Source: an uncultured Hyphomicrobiales bacterium (GTDB lineage: Bacteria > Pseudomonadota > Alphaproteobacteria > Rhizobiales > Beijerinckiaceae). From it: 64,000 nucleotides of DNA. The notes under the pieces were generated by a model. That model saw only the letters and a program-made list of their open reading frames with translations. It was not told where the DNA came from and ran no database searches. The translations under genes were made by a program, and so were the position numbers. The stretch covers positions 20,004 to 84,003 of the forward strand of contig CAIUWR010000053.1 in assembly GCA_903902915.1 (NCBI GenBank). The letters are read 5' to 3'. Within the stretch, counting starts at the first letter, position 1, and every line of letters begins with the position of its first letter. This document shows positions 35,149 to 44,299 of the stretch, in pieces.

Positions 35149-35208
35149 AGGCTGGACAATAGCGCAGGTCTGGCCGGATTGGAACAGAGGGAGAACGAAA
35201 TTTTCGCC

Positions 35209-36132
35209 CTAGCCCAACCGCTCCGGCCGCGCCCGCACGCCGCGTAAAAATTCCTGCGGCTTCATGGGCGCCTTGCCTGCGCGCTGGATCTCTACCAGCC
35301 GCAGGGCGCCCGCGCCGCAAGCCACCGTCAGCTCATCGCCCAGCAGGGCGCCGGGGGCGCCTTCGCCCTCGCAAACCTGCGCGCGCAAAACCTTGATGCG
35401 CTCCGGCCCCCGGCCAAAATCGCCCTCGAAGAAGGCGCCGGGGAAGGGCGAGAGGCCGCGAATATGGTCGTGCACGGCCTTGGCGGGGAGCGTCCAATCA
35501 ATGCGCGCTTCCGCCTTCTCGATCTTGTGGGCATAGGTGACGCCCGCCTCCGCCTGCGGCTGAAACGTCAGGCCGCCGCGCGAAAGAGCCGCCAGCGCGC
35601 GGCCCATGAGGTCCGCGCCCAGCGGGGAGAGCTTGTCGTGCAATTCGCCGGCGGTCATGTCGGGGCTGATGGAAACGCGCTCGGCCATGGCCACGGGGCC
35701 GGTGTCGAGGCCGATGTCCATCTTCATCACCATGACGCCGGTTGCGGCGTCGCCCGCCATGATGGCGCGCTGGATCGGCGCCGCGCCGCGCCAGCGGGGC
35801 AGCAGCGAGGCGTGCAGATTGAGGCAGCATTCGCGTGGCGCCTCCAGAATCGCTTCGGGCAGAATCAGCCCATAGGCGACCACCACAGCCACATCCGCGT
35901 CATGGGAGGCGAACAGGTCGGCGGCTTCCGGCGTGCGCAGGCTTTTGGGCGTGTGGACCGGAATGCCGAAGCGCTGCGCCATCGCATGGACTGGCGAGAG
36001 CTTCAGCTCCATGCCGCGCCCGGCGGGCTTGGGCGCGCGGGTATAAGCCGCGACGACCTCATGGCCCTGACCGATGATCTCGGCGAGCACGGGGACCGAA
36101 AAATCGGGCGTGCCCATGAAGACGATGCGCAT
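35209..36132 (-). CDS. fmt: Methionyl-tRNA formyltransferase
   Basis: A 307-residue enzyme that formylates initiator Met-tRNA with 10-formyl-THF. The catalytic residues are Asn105 and His107 ([17 protein letters not shown]) and Asp143 (DIGLDTGP), which agree with E. coli Asn106/His108/Asp144. The C-terminal tRNA-binding OB fold begins near residue 205. It starts 3 bp after the def stop codon, so the pair is an operon. Confidence 0.97.
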   Translation of the reverse strand: MRIVFMGTPDFSVPVLAEIIGQGHEVVAAYTRAPKPAGRGMELKLSPVHAMAQRFGIPVHTPKSLRTPEAADLFASHDADVAVVVAYGLILPEAILEAPRECCLNLHASLLPRWRGAAPIQRAIMAGDAATGVMVMKMDIGLDTGPVAMAERVSISPDMTAGELHDKLSPLGADLMGRALAALSRGGLTFQPQAEAGVTYAHKIEKAEARIDWTLPAKAVHDHIRGLSPFPGAFFEGDFGRGPERIKVLRAQVCEGEGAPGALLGDELTVACGAGALRLVEIQRAGKAPMKPQEFLRGVRARPERLG

Positions 36133-36135
36133 GGG

Positions 36136-36660
36136 TCAGGCCTGTTCGGACTCGCGCAGACGCGCCGCCTTCTGGAATTTCTTCATCACCCGTTCCCGCT
36201 TGAGGCGCGACAGGTAATCGACGAAAAGCACGCCGTTGGTATGGTCGATTTCGTGTTGCAGGCAGGTGGCGAGCAGGCCGTCCGCCTCAATTTCCTGCGG
36301 CGCGCCCATACGGTCGAGATAGCGCACCTTGACGCGGGTCGGCCGCTCCACGAGTTCGTAATATTCGGGGATCGAGAGGCAACCTTCCTCATAATCGGCC
36401 TTGTCGTCCGACGCCCAGATCAGTTCGGGATTGACGAAGCACATGGGCGCTGGCGGATCGTCCTTCTTCGCCACGTCGATCACCACGACCCGCACGGGCT
36501 CGGCGATCTGGATGGCGGCGAGGCCAATGCCGGGCGCCGCATACATGGTCTCCAGCATGTCGTCCATGAGGGCGCGGATGGAATCGTCCACCACATCCAC
36601 CCGTTTTGAAACGAGGCGCAGGCGCGGATCGGGAAGGCAGATGATGGATCGCAGGGCCAT
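36136..36660 (-). CDS. def: Peptide deformylase
   Basis: A 174-residue metalloprotease that removes the N-formyl group from nascent chains. Its three motifs are GIGLAAIQ (44-51), EGCLS with metal ligand Cys94, and HEIDH with His136, Glu137 and His140. The start at 36660 ([11 protein letters not shown]) matches family length; the longer reading would add 22 residues. It forms an operon with fmt and is divergent from truA across 139 bp. Confidence 0.97.
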   Translation of the reverse strand: MALRSIICLPDPRLRLVSKRVDVVDDSIRALMDDMLETMYAAPGIGLAAIQIAEPVRVVVIDVAKKDDPPAPMCFVNPELIWASDDKADYEEGCLSIPEYYELVERPTRVKVRYLDRMGAPQEIEADGLLATCLQHEIDHTNGVLFVDYLSRLKRERVMKKFQKAARLRESEQA

Positions 36661-36799
36661 GGGTCGCTCGGGGTCGCAGCTTGTTTCGGTTGCCCCTGAG
36701 ATAAGCATGCGCGGGGCGCGGGTCAATTTCCATGACGTCGCGCGGTTGGCGGCGCCGCTTCGTCAGTGTAGGACGCAGTCGCGCGAGAACCGGATCCCC

Positions 36800-37564
36800 A
36801 TGCCCCGCTACAAGCTCACAATCGAATATGACGGCCGCCCCTTCTCAGGCTGGCAGCGTCAGGCCAACGCCCCCTCGGTCCAGCAGTCGCTGGAGGACGC
36901 ATTCCTGCGCTTTTGCGGCGAGGCTGTGGTGGTGAACGGCGCCGGGCGCACGGATTCCGGGGTCCACGCCAGAGGGCAGGTCGCCCATGTGACCTTGTCG
37001 AAATGGCGCCGCCCCTTTCAGATCAGCGAGGCGATGAACGCCCATTTGCGGCCACACCCGATCGCGGTGTTGCAGGCGGAGGAAGCGCCGGATGATTTCG
37101 AGGCGCGGTTCGACGCCATCAAACGTCATTACGTCTATCGGATCATCAACCGGCGCGCGTCCCTGACGTTGGAGCATGGGCAGGCGTGGCTGGTGAAGAA
37201 GCGGCTTGATGCGGAGGCCATGCACGAGGCCGCCCAGCGGCTGGTGGGCAAGCATGATTTCTCCACCTTCCGCGATTCCCAGTGCCAGGCCAATTCGCCC
37301 CTGCGCACCCTCGATCACATCACGGTGCTGCGGGTGGGCGATGAAATTCACGTCAATGTCGCGGCCCTGTCGTTTTTGCACCGGCAGGTGCGCTCCATGG
37401 TGGGCTCGCTGGAACATGTGGGCTCCGGCAAATGGAGCGCGCAGGATCTCAGCGACGCGCTCGCCGCAAAGGACCGCGCGCGCTGCGGCGTGGTGGCGCC
37501 GCCGGACGGACTCTACCTCACGCAGGTCGATTATCCACAGTATGGCGAGAGCGAAGCAGTATAA
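36800..37564 (+). CDS. truA: tRNA pseudouridine(38-40) synthase TruA
   Basis: A 254-residue pseudouridine synthase acting on positions 38-40 of the anticodon arm. The catalytic Asp52 is in [11 protein letters not shown]. Other conserved segments are [12 protein letters not shown] at the N-terminus and [12 protein letters not shown] near residue 195. The start at 36800 ([12 protein letters not shown]) matches the family N-terminus. Its 3' end happens to contain a single consensus DnaA box (37531-37539). Confidence 0.97.
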   Translation: MPRYKLTIEYDGRPFSGWQRQANAPSVQQSLEDAFLRFCGEAVVVNGAGRTDSGVHARGQVAHVTLSKWRRPFQISEAMNAHLRPHPIAVLQAEEAPDDFEARFDAIKRHYVYRIINRRASLTLEHGQAWLVKKRLDAEAMHEAAQRLVGKHDFSTFRDSQCQANSPLRTLDHITVLRVGDEIHVNVAALSFLHRQVRSMVGSLEHVGSGKWSAQDLSDALAAKDRARCGVVAPPDGLYLTQVDYPQYGESEAV

Positions 37565-37643
37565 TAATAGTACAGTTAAAGGTAATTGTACCAAAAAAGT
37601 GCCAATTAAATAAATGAGTAACCCATTAGATATATTTTAAGCT

Positions 37644-37672
37644 TTGACTTGAGCGTATAAATGTCTTCTATT
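37644..37672 (+). promoter_or_regulatory. Possible promoter of the outer membrane barrel gene
   Basis: TTGACT (37644-37649), 17 bp, TCTATT (37667-37672), in a 210-bp strongly AT-rich gap upstream of the barrel gene at 37775. The leader would be about 95 nt. The -35 is a 5 of 6 match and the -10 a 4 of 6 match. Confidence 0.35.
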
Positions 37673-37774
37673 TGCAACACTGGATTTCAAACTGATTTAC
37701 ACTACTTGCCCATTTTGGGTTCTGGTGAGACTTCTACTGAGCGTCTTGTTGACGATTCCTGGAGGTTTTAAACC

Positions 37775-38728
37775 ATGAAAAGAACCCTGCTCTGCGCAGC
37801 CGCCTTGCTCTCAATGTCCTCATTGAGCTTCGCGGCTGACCTTCCCAGCCGCGCCCTGGCTCCGGCTCCGGTCTATCTGGCCCCGGCCTTCACCTGGACT
37901 GGCTTCTATATCGGCGGCAACATCGGCGCCGCCTGGACCGGCCACAACGATTGCCCGGTTCGGGACACCCTGATCAGCGGCGTCTATACGCCCGACACCT
38001 CTTACCTGCCCAATTGCAACGGCGACCGCAATGTCGGGTTCATCGGTGGTGGTCAGGCCGGCTTCAATTGGCAGTTTGGCACGTGGGTGTTCGGTCTTGA
38101 AGGCGACATCGACTGGATCGCCCGCAACAATGCGCATGGCTATGATTACGCCACGTTCGGCGACCCCACCATGAGCTATTTCGACGGCAGTCAAAACTAT
38201 GGTTACAGCAACAGCGGCAATCACGGTCCCAACTCGATCAGCGTGACGAACCATGTTTACAGCTGGTCGGGCAATGGCGCGAGCAATGCGCTCGGCACCA
38301 TTCGCGCCCGCTTCGGCTTCGCCATGGACCGCACCCTGTTCTTCGTGACGGGCGGCGCCGCTTTCCGCAACGGCGACAACAACGCCACGATCACCGATAC
38401 GGCTACGACGATCACCACCTCGAATGGCTGGAATCCCACGTCGAGCCACTCGGTCACCACCACAAGCTATAGCCCTGGCGGAAATGGCAACAAGGTGGGC
38501 TGGGCGCTGGGTGGCGGCCTCGAATATGCCTTGACGGAGAATCTCTCCACCAAGATTGAATATCTGCACGCCCAGTTCAGCAATGGCGACAATGCCTACA
38601 ACTCCAACATCGCCAATGACTGCCAGTCCTTCTTTGGCAATCAGCATAATTCCATCGACATGGTCCGTGTCGGCCTGAACTATCACTTCGTCTCCGCCGC
38701 GCCCGCGCCGGTGCTCGCCCGCTACTGA
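37775..38728 (+). CDS. Outer membrane beta-barrel protein (Omp25/porin-like family)
   Basis: A 317-residue outer membrane protein. The signal peptide ends at SFAAD, followed by a Pro/Ala linker (LAPAPVYLAPAF) and the family opening TWTGFYIGGNIGAAW. Alternating strands such as GAALEGDIDW-type turns, RARFGFAMDRTLFFVTGGAAF and LSTKIEYLHAQF mark an 8-stranded barrel; the protein ends PVLARY with a C-terminal aromatic as required by the BAM complex. TGGAGG precedes the start and a strong terminator follows. A paralogue lies at 58767-59615. Confidence 0.92.
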   Translation: MKRTLLCAAALLSMSSLSFAADLPSRALAPAPVYLAPAFTWTGFYIGGNIGAAWTGHNDCPVRDTLISGVYTPDTSYLPNCNGDRNVGFIGGGQAGFNWQFGTWVFGLEGDIDWIARNNAHGYDYATFGDPTMSYFDGSQNYGYSNSGNHGPNSISVTNHVYSWSGNGASNALGTIRARFGFAMDRTLFFVTGGAAFRNGDNNATITDTATTITTSNGWNPTSSHSVTTTSYSPGGNGNKVGWALGGGLEYALTENLSTKIEYLHAQFSNGDNAYNSNIANDCQSFFGNQHNSIDMVRVGLNYHFVSAAPAPVLARY

Positions 38729-38749
38729 GAACAAGTCCAACCCAAACTT

Positions 38750-38779
38750 GCCGCCGGGGATCGCTTCCCGGCGGCTTTT
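38750..38779 (+). terminator. Terminator of the outer membrane barrel gene
   Basis: GCCGCCGGG (38750-38758) pairs perfectly with CCCGGCGGC (38767-38775), followed by TTTT. It begins about 20 bp past the stop codon. Confidence 0.9.
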
Positions 38780-38849
38780 CGATTGTGAAAAGCGATTGCG
38801 CGGCATGGCTCTTGCGTGTCAGATTTCGACTTTTATGCGGGAATTTCTG

Positions 38850-40439
38850 ATGCTCAACACACCTCGCGCCCGTCGCGGCATGGTCACCTCGCCCCATCAT
38901 CTGGCCAGCGAAGCGGGTCTGCGTGTGTTGCGGGAGGGCGGCAACGCCATCGAGGCGACCGTGGCGATGGCCGCGACCCTCGCCGTCGTCTATCCGCATA
39001 TGACCTCCATTGGCGGCGATGGCTTCTGGCTTGTCTCCAGGAATGGCGCGCAGCCCATCGCCATCGACGCTTGCGGAGGCGCAGCGGCGGCGGCGACACC
39101 CGAATTTTACGCCGCTCATGGCCATGCGGCTGTGCCCACGCGCGGCCCGCTCGCCGCCAATACGGTGGCGGGAACTGTTTCGGGCTGGGGCGAGGCAATG
39201 GCGCTCAGCGCGGAATACGGCGGGAAATTGCCCCTGTCGCGGCTGCTGGAGGATGCGGTCTGGTCGGCGGAGCATGGCTTTCCCGTGACCGCGAGCCAGC
39301 ATGAACTGACCGTAGGGAAGCTGCCCGAACTGTTCGACGCGCCGGGCTTCGCGCCCGCATTTCTTGTGGCCGGAGCCGCCCCCGCAGAGGGCGCATTGAT
39401 GACATTGCCCGCACTGGGCGCAACCCTGCGCCGCATTGGCGAGGCGGGAACGGATGATTTTTATCGCGGCGCGCTCGCCCGCGACCTCGCCGTCGATCTT
39501 GCGGCTTGCGGCTCGCCCGTAGCGGCGCAGGATCTGGCGAAGCATCAGGTCCAGCGGCGCGCCGCGCTCTCCACGCGCATTCGCGGCGCGCGCATTTTCA
39601 ACTTCCCGCCGCCGACTCAGGGCCTCGCGTCCCTGATGATTCTCGCGCTCTTCGACCGGCTGGGGGTGGCTGAGGCCGAAGGTTTCGCTCATGTGCATGG
39701 GCTTGTCGAATCCACCAAGCAGGCCTTTCTCGTGCGGGACCGCATCGTCGGCGATCCGGGCTCCATGCGCGAGGATCCGCACACCTATCTTGATCCGCGC
39801 AAGCTGGACGAACTGGCCGCGCGAATCGATACGCGACAGGCCATGCCCTGGCCGCAGCCAGCCAGCGCTGGCGACACGGTCTGGCTGGGCGCCATCGACG
39901 GCGACGGGCTCGCGGTGAGCTTCATCCAGAGCATCTATTTCGAATTCGGCTCGGGCTGCGTGTTGCCACAAACGGGCGTCGTCTGGCAAAATCGCGGCGC
40001 GAGTTTCCAGCTCTCGGGCGATGGTCCGCGCCGCATCGGCGCCGGACGCAAGCCATTCCACACGCTCAATCCCGCCATGGCGCATTTCGACGATGGCCGC
40101 GCCATGGTTTACGGGACCATGGGCGGCGAGGGCCAGCCGCAGACGCAGGCGGCCGTCTTTTCCCGCTACGCCATGTTCGGTCAAGGCTTGCAAGCCGCCG
40201 TCACCGCGCCGCGCTGGCTGCTGGGAAAGACCTGGGGCGAAGACAGCGTGACGCTGAAACTGGAGAACCGGTTCGCGCCCGCGCTGCTGGATGCCCTGCG
40301 CGAGGCTGGCCACAACGTTGAGACGCTTGGCGATTTCACCAGCACCATGGGTCATGCGGGCGCCATTGTGCGGCACGCTTCGGGTATGTTCGAAGGCGCG
40401 ACCGATCCGCGCAGCGATGGCGCAGCCATGGGGTTTTGA
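38850..40439 (+). CDS. Gamma-glutamyltransferase-family hydrolase, YwrD/HpxW-like
   Basis: A 529-residue Ntn-hydrolase of the gamma-glutamyltransferase family without a signal peptide, hence cytoplasmic. The self-cleavage and catalytic threonine is Thr343 in GDTVWLGAID, where classical enzymes read TTH(Y/F)SVVD; the following Thr-His is replaced by Val-Trp, so the substrate is unlikely to be plain glutathione. The family includes HpxW, an oxamate amidohydrolase, and the next gene is an oxalate/formate antiporter, which makes an oxamate- or oxalate-related role attractive. The start is uncertain between 38835 and 38850. Confidence 0.85.
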   Translation: MLNTPRARRGMVTSPHHLASEAGLRVLREGGNAIEATVAMAATLAVVYPHMTSIGGDGFWLVSRNGAQPIAIDACGGAAAAATPEFYAAHGHAAVPTRGPLAANTVAGTVSGWGEAMALSAEYGGKLPLSRLLEDAVWSAEHGFPVTASQHELTVGKLPELFDAPGFAPAFLVAGAAPAEGALMTLPALGATLRRIGEAGTDDFYRGALARDLAVDLAACGSPVAAQDLAKHQVQRRAALSTRIRGARIFNFPPPTQGLASLMILALFDRLGVAEAEGFAHVHGLVESTKQAFLVRDRIVGDPGSMREDPHTYLDPRKLDELAARIDTRQAMPWPQPASAGDTVWLGAIDGDGLAVSFIQSIYFEFGSGCVLPQTGVVWQNRGASFQLSGDGPRRIGAGRKPFHTLNPAMAHFDDGRAMVYGTMGGEGQPQTQAAVFSRYAMFGQGLQAAVTAPRWLLGKTWGEDSVTLKLENRFAPALLDALREAGHNVETLGDFTSTMGHAGAIVRHASGMFEGATDPRSDGAAMGF

Positions 40440-40645
40440 TCTGACCGCGCAATAGGCGCCCAGCGTCAAACATGCGGCGCCGCGCATAAGCAAAAACTTA
40501 TGTTCTTGCGGTGAAACAGGACCAGCGCCGGGTTTGAGCGCGCTCATCCTGCGCATTCGCGCCCGCGCAGGCGCGCGAAGGGCTTATAGGCGCGCATGGC
40601 ACGTCGCTTGCGTTTCTCCATGCGGAGTTAGCCATGGAGTGAGCG

Positions 40646-41935
40646 ATGACCACCGAGACAATGGATGCGACGCCATCGAAAATGCGCTGGTTGCAATTGG
40701 CCCTTGGCCTGATCGTGATGATGGCGATCTCCAGCCCGCAATATGTGTGGACGCTATTTGTAAAGCCCTTCCAGGGCGCGACGGGCGCCTCCTTGCCCGC
40801 CCTGCAACTCACTTTTTCCGTGCTGGTCGTTTTGCAAACATGGCTGTCGCCCGCGCAAGGTTGGCTGGTGGAAAAATTCGGTCCGAAACTGCTCGTGGCG
40901 GCTGGCGCCGCGCTGACGGGCCTCGGGTGGGTTCTTTCGGCGCAGGCGACGAGCCTGACCATGCTTTATGTCACCTATGGCGGCCTGTGCGGGATTGGCA
41001 CCGGCATCGTCTATATCGGCGTCGTCGGACTGATGGCGCGCTGGTTTCCTGATCGGCGCGGTTTCGCCATCGGCATGGTGGCGTCCGGCTATGGCATGGG
41101 CGCCATGCTCACCACATTCCCCATAGATGCAATGATGAAGGCCTCGGGCCATGCCTCGACGCTGGTCTTCTTCGGCGTGCTGCTTGGCGCCATCGGCGTC
41201 GCCGCCGCACTTGGCCTGCGCACGCCCACAAGCGCCGATGTTCTGCCCCCGCCCGCCGTGCTTGTGTCGCAGGGCAAGGACGCAGGCCCAATGGAAATGC
41301 TGAAGACGCCGGTCTTCTGGCTCATGTTCGCCATGATGACCATGATGTCCACCGGCGGCCTGATGGTGACATCCAACTTCGCCAATTTCGCGCGTGAATT
41401 CGGCGTGGCGGAGATCATGCTCTTCGGCGTGGCGGCGCTGCCTCTGGCGCTCACCGTGGATCGCTTGCTCAACGGCTTCACGCGGCCCTTCTTCGGCTGG
41501 GTGTCCGACCGCATCGGCCGCGAGAACACAATGGGCGTCGCGTTCCTGCTGGAAGCTCTGGCTATTCTTCTGCTGCTTTTGTTTCGCGACAATGCGCTGG
41601 CCTTCGTGGCGCTCTCCGGCCTCGTGTTCTTCGGTTGGGGCGAAATCTTCTCGCTCTTCCCCTCGACGCTGACTGACACATTCGGCACGAAACAGGCGAC
41701 CACCAACTATGGCTTCCTTTACATGTCGCAAGGCGTCGGCTCCGTGCTTGGCGGGCCGGTGGCCGCCGCCGTTCACGATTCCGCCGGCAGCTGGGTTCCA
41801 GTCTTTGGACTGGCGGTCGGCATGGATGTGCTGACCGGACTGCTGGCGCTCTTTGTGTTGAAGCAGATGCGTGCGGGCTTTCTGGGCGCGCAAGGCGCCG
41901 CGCCGCTTGTCGCGGTGGCCGCCCCTGCCGAGTGA
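40646..41935 (+). CDS. Oxalate/formate antiporter-family MFS transporter
   Basis: A 429-residue, 12-TM MFS protein of the OFA family (OxlT-like). Characteristic segments are MAISSPQYVWTLFVKPFQ in TM1, TYGGLCGIGTGIVYIG in TM4, and FFGWGEIFSLFPSTLTDTFG in the C-terminal half. OxlT exchanges oxalate for formate; other members carry related monocarboxylates. It lies 206 bp after the gamma-glutamyltransferase-like gene and has its own terminator. Function in oxalate uptake or export is inferred from family and neighbour. Confidence 0.87.
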   Translation: MTTETMDATPSKMRWLQLALGLIVMMAISSPQYVWTLFVKPFQGATGASLPALQLTFSVLVVLQTWLSPAQGWLVEKFGPKLLVAAGAALTGLGWVLSAQATSLTMLYVTYGGLCGIGTGIVYIGVVGLMARWFPDRRGFAIGMVASGYGMGAMLTTFPIDAMMKASGHASTLVFFGVLLGAIGVAAALGLRTPTSADVLPPPAVLVSQGKDAGPMEMLKTPVFWLMFAMMTMMSTGGLMVTSNFANFAREFGVAEIMLFGVAALPLALTVDRLLNGFTRPFFGWVSDRIGRENTMGVAFLLEALAILLLLLFRDNALAFVALSGLVFFGWGEIFSLFPSTLTDTFGTKQATTNYGFLYMSQGVGSVLGGPVAAAVHDSAGSWVPVFGLAVGMDVLTGLLALFVLKQMRAGFLGAQGAAPLVAVAAPAE

Positions 41936-41956
41936 CTTCAAACCGTTCATGACCAT

Positions 41957-41990
41957 GGGCCCGCGGCGCTTTGCTCCGTGGGCCTTTTTT
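41957..41990 (+). terminator. Terminator of the OFA transporter gene
   Basis: GGCCCGCGG (41958-41966) pairs with CCGTGGGCC (41976-41984) with one G-U pair, followed by six Ts (41985-41990), about 22 bp after the stop codon. Confidence 0.88.
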
Positions 41991-42077
41991 GTCCGACCGC
42001 CTGCGCCGCCCATTTTGCTTCCCTCGCCTTTTGTAGTATTTGCTGCGGCCATAGACACAAAAGATGGGATCGGAATC

Positions 42078-43667
42078 TTGAACCAGCGCAGTCATGTCCT
42101 CATCGTCGGCGGCGGCCCTGTGGGCGTTGGTCTGGCCATTGATCTTGCCCAACGCGGCGTCAGCAGCACGCTCATCGAGCGCCGCCCCGGCATGCACAAC
42201 ATTCCGCGCGGACAAAATCTGACCCAGCGCACGCTCGAACATTTCCACTTCTGGGGCTGCGTGGACGAGGTGCGCGCCACCCGTCTGATGCCCAACACAG
42301 TGGCCTCCAACGGAATCATCGCCTATCGCTCGCTCATGAACGACCATTGGTTCTGCACCAAGGGCCGCGAGATCGTCGGCGATTACTACTTCCAGAAAAA
42401 CGATCGCATGCCGCAATATTGCTTCGAGACGGTGATGCGCGAGCGCCTCGCGAAATTGCCGCTGGCGCAGACTCGTTTCGGCTGGACCCTGCGCTCGCTG
42501 GAGCAGGACGCCAATGGCGTGCGCGTGAGCGTGCAGCATGAGGCGGGCGACGGCGCCATCAAGGTGCTCGAGGCCGATTACATCGTGGGCTGCGACGGCG
42601 GCCATTCCATGGTGCGCGAATCTGCGGGCATCAAACGCGACGGCACCGACTTCGATCAGGTGATGATGCTCTCGGTGTTCCGTTCGCCGGAGTTGAGCAA
42701 GATCTTCGAGCGCTTTCCCATGTGCTCGACCTATCGCGCTGTCGATCCGGCGCTGAACGGCTATTGGCAGTTCTTTGGCCGCGTCGACATGAACGACACC
42801 TTCTTCTTCCATGCGCCCGTGCCTGCCGACACGACCCGCGACAATTTCGATTTCGCGGGGCTGCTGCACAAGGTGGTGGGAGCGCAATTCGCCTGCGATT
42901 TCTCCTATGTCGGTTTCTGGGATCTGAAGATCGCGGTGGCGGAGGAATATCGCAAGGGCCGCGTCTTCATCGCGGGCGACGCCGCCCATTCGCATCCGCC
43001 TTATGGCGGCTTTGGCGTCAACAATGGGCTGGAGGACGCCGCCAATCTCGCCTGGAAACTGGCTGCGCGCATCCATGGCTGGGCGGGGGAGGCCCTGCTC
43101 GACAGTTATGATCTGGAGCGGCGGCCCGTGTTCAAGGACGTGGGCGAGAACTTCATCGCCGCGCGCATCAAGTGGGAAGGCGAACTCAGCAACCGCCACG
43201 ATCCCGCTGTGGACCCCGAGGGATTCGCGGCGGACTGGAATGAATTGCAGACCGGCAATGGTCCCTTCGTATCCAATTTCGAGCCGAACTACGAAGGCTC
43301 GCCCATCGTGTATGGACCGCAAGGCGGCGTCAGCAGCGCGCGCGGCGACTATATGTTCAAAGCCCGCGCGGGCCATCATCTTGCGCCGCGCAGCCTTTCG
43401 AGCGGCCGCAATGTGTTCGAAGAGCTGGGCGGCGGCTTCGTGCTCTTCGCCTTCGGCGCGCCGCTTGAAGCGGCCGCCGCCTTCGAAAGCGCCGCCCGCG
43501 AATTGAAGATCCCGTTCAAGGTCGTCGCCGACACTTGCGCGCAGGGTCGCGAAGATTACGAGGCGCGGCTGATTCTGATCCGCCCCGATCAATATGTCGC
43601 TTGGGCCAGCGATTCGGCCGCGTCCGATGCAGGAGAGATTCTTTGCAAGGCGGCCGGACTAGTTTGA
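42078..43667 (+). CDS. FAD-dependent aromatic hydroxylase (MhpA/PHBH-type monooxygenase)
   Basis: A 529-residue group A flavoprotein monooxygenase. The first Rossmann motif GGGPVGVGLA comes about 10 residues from the start, the DG motif reads GCDGGHSMVR, and the second FAD motif is GDAAHSHPPYGGFGVNNGLEDA. A C-terminal thioredoxin-like domain (about 440-529) matches the MhpA/phenol hydroxylase layout. The start is taken as TTG at 42078, as no ATG fits between the previous terminator and the FAD motif. A clear paralogue lies at 53352-54935 on the other side of the oxidase cluster. Substrate probably a phenolic acid, unproven. Confidence 0.87.
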   Translation: MNQRSHVLIVGGGPVGVGLAIDLAQRGVSSTLIERRPGMHNIPRGQNLTQRTLEHFHFWGCVDEVRATRLMPNTVASNGIIAYRSLMNDHWFCTKGREIVGDYYFQKNDRMPQYCFETVMRERLAKLPLAQTRFGWTLRSLEQDANGVRVSVQHEAGDGAIKVLEADYIVGCDGGHSMVRESAGIKRDGTDFDQVMMLSVFRSPELSKIFERFPMCSTYRAVDPALNGYWQFFGRVDMNDTFFFHAPVPADTTRDNFDFAGLLHKVVGAQFACDFSYVGFWDLKIAVAEEYRKGRVFIAGDAAHSHPPYGGFGVNNGLEDAANLAWKLAARIHGWAGEALLDSYDLERRPVFKDVGENFIAARIKWEGELSNRHDPAVDPEGFAADWNELQTGNGPFVSNFEPNYEGSPIVYGPQGGVSSARGDYMFKARAGHHLAPRSLSSGRNVFEELGGGFVLFAFGAPLEAAAAFESAARELKIPFKVVADTCAQGREDYEARLILIRPDQYVAWASDSAASDAGEILCKAAGLV

Positions 43668-43709
43668 GGCCAGCGGCGCCTTTGTTTCGATATGGATCGC
43701 TTTTATTTC

Positions 43710-43738
43710 GCAGCCGCCCTGCATTCCGGGGCGGCTGC
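43710..43738 (+). terminator. Possible terminator after the FAD hydroxylase
   Basis: GCAGCCGCCC (43710-43719) and GGGCGGCTGC (43729-43738) form a perfect 10-bp stem about 40 bp after the stop codon. There is no T tract directly after it, so termination is only a guess. Confidence 0.4.
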
Positions 43739-43777
43739 CGCCGTTTCTAAAGGAACGATTATCCGGAGGGCTTCAAG

Positions 43778-44035
43778 ATGCTCGACATCAAGCCAATCGT
43801 CACGACGGCCTATGTCGTCGATCCCGTCCACCCTGTGCAGCCGGTGCGGTTCCCTGTCAAAAACGCGCACAAGCGGGGGACAATCGTCTCATTGTCGGAA
43901 GCGGGCCTTGATCTCAGCCATCGACTTGAACCGGTCGATCCTGAAAAGGAAAAAGAGCGACAGTCGCAAAAAGAAGCGGTCGATCATCTTCGCCACTTGG
44001 TGGCGCGCATCCTTAAACAGGAAGCGCAAGGCTGA
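43778..44035 (+). CDS. Hypothetical protein, 85 aa
   Basis: No family recognised. GGAGG 8 bp before the ATG supports translation. The N-terminal half is Val/Pro-rich (VDPVHPVQPVRFPV) and the C-terminal half is a charged helix (DPEKEKERQSQKEAVDHLRHLVARIL). No signal peptide or TM segment. It lies between the FAD hydroxylase and the FNR box of the oxidase operon, so its link to either is open. Confidence 0.6.
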   Translation: MLDIKPIVTTAYVVDPVHPVQPVRFPVKNAHKRGTIVSLSEAGLDLSHRLEPVDPEKEKERQSQKEAVDHLRHLVARILKQEAQG

Positions 44036-44201
44036 TGGCATGCCGCCGCCGGGGGTCGCTCCATATATTTCTAAGCGCTTGTCACGTTCAAGCAACTAGA
44101 ACATGGCGGCGCATCTGACGGGACGCAGCGCAATATAGCGACGCTTGTGTCTCGATCTCCAGCAAATCTGAAATTAGCAAACGCCCCTAGCTTGGCCAGC
44201 A

Positions 44202-44215
44202 TTGATTCAGATCAA
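44202..44215 (+). promoter_or_regulatory. FNR/FixK box upstream of ccoN
   Basis: TTGATTCAGATCAA is a perfect match to the anaerobox consensus TTGAT-N4-ATCAA, 84 bp upstream of the ccoN start. A possible -10, TATTAT, lies at 44244-44249. cbb3 oxidase genes are classical FixK/FnrL targets, so low-oxygen induction is expected. No fixK or fnr gene is in the window. Confidence 0.8.
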
Positions 44216-44299
44216 TGAGCGGTCGCTGCTTCGATGCCAAGCTTATTATGATTAGTGGGGCGGCATTGGGTCGCGCGCTTCTGACTTCGGGCAAAGCAT

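Noticed and set aside
37531..37539. Consensus DnaA box TTATCCACA next to an AT-rich gap, as a candidate origin
   Set aside because: Only one box was found, inside the truA coding end, with no cluster in the following AT-rich stretch; the gap is better explained as the barrel gene promoter.
41562..43592. 676-codon minus-strand frame opposite the FAD hydroxylase
   Set aside because: No recognisable motif, and the plus strand carries FAD-binding motifs throughout.
43692..44099. 135-codon ORF overlapping the small hypothetical gene
   Set aside because: The Ser/Arg/Lys-rich translation is the out-of-frame reading of the better supported 43778-44035 gene and lacks a ribosome site.
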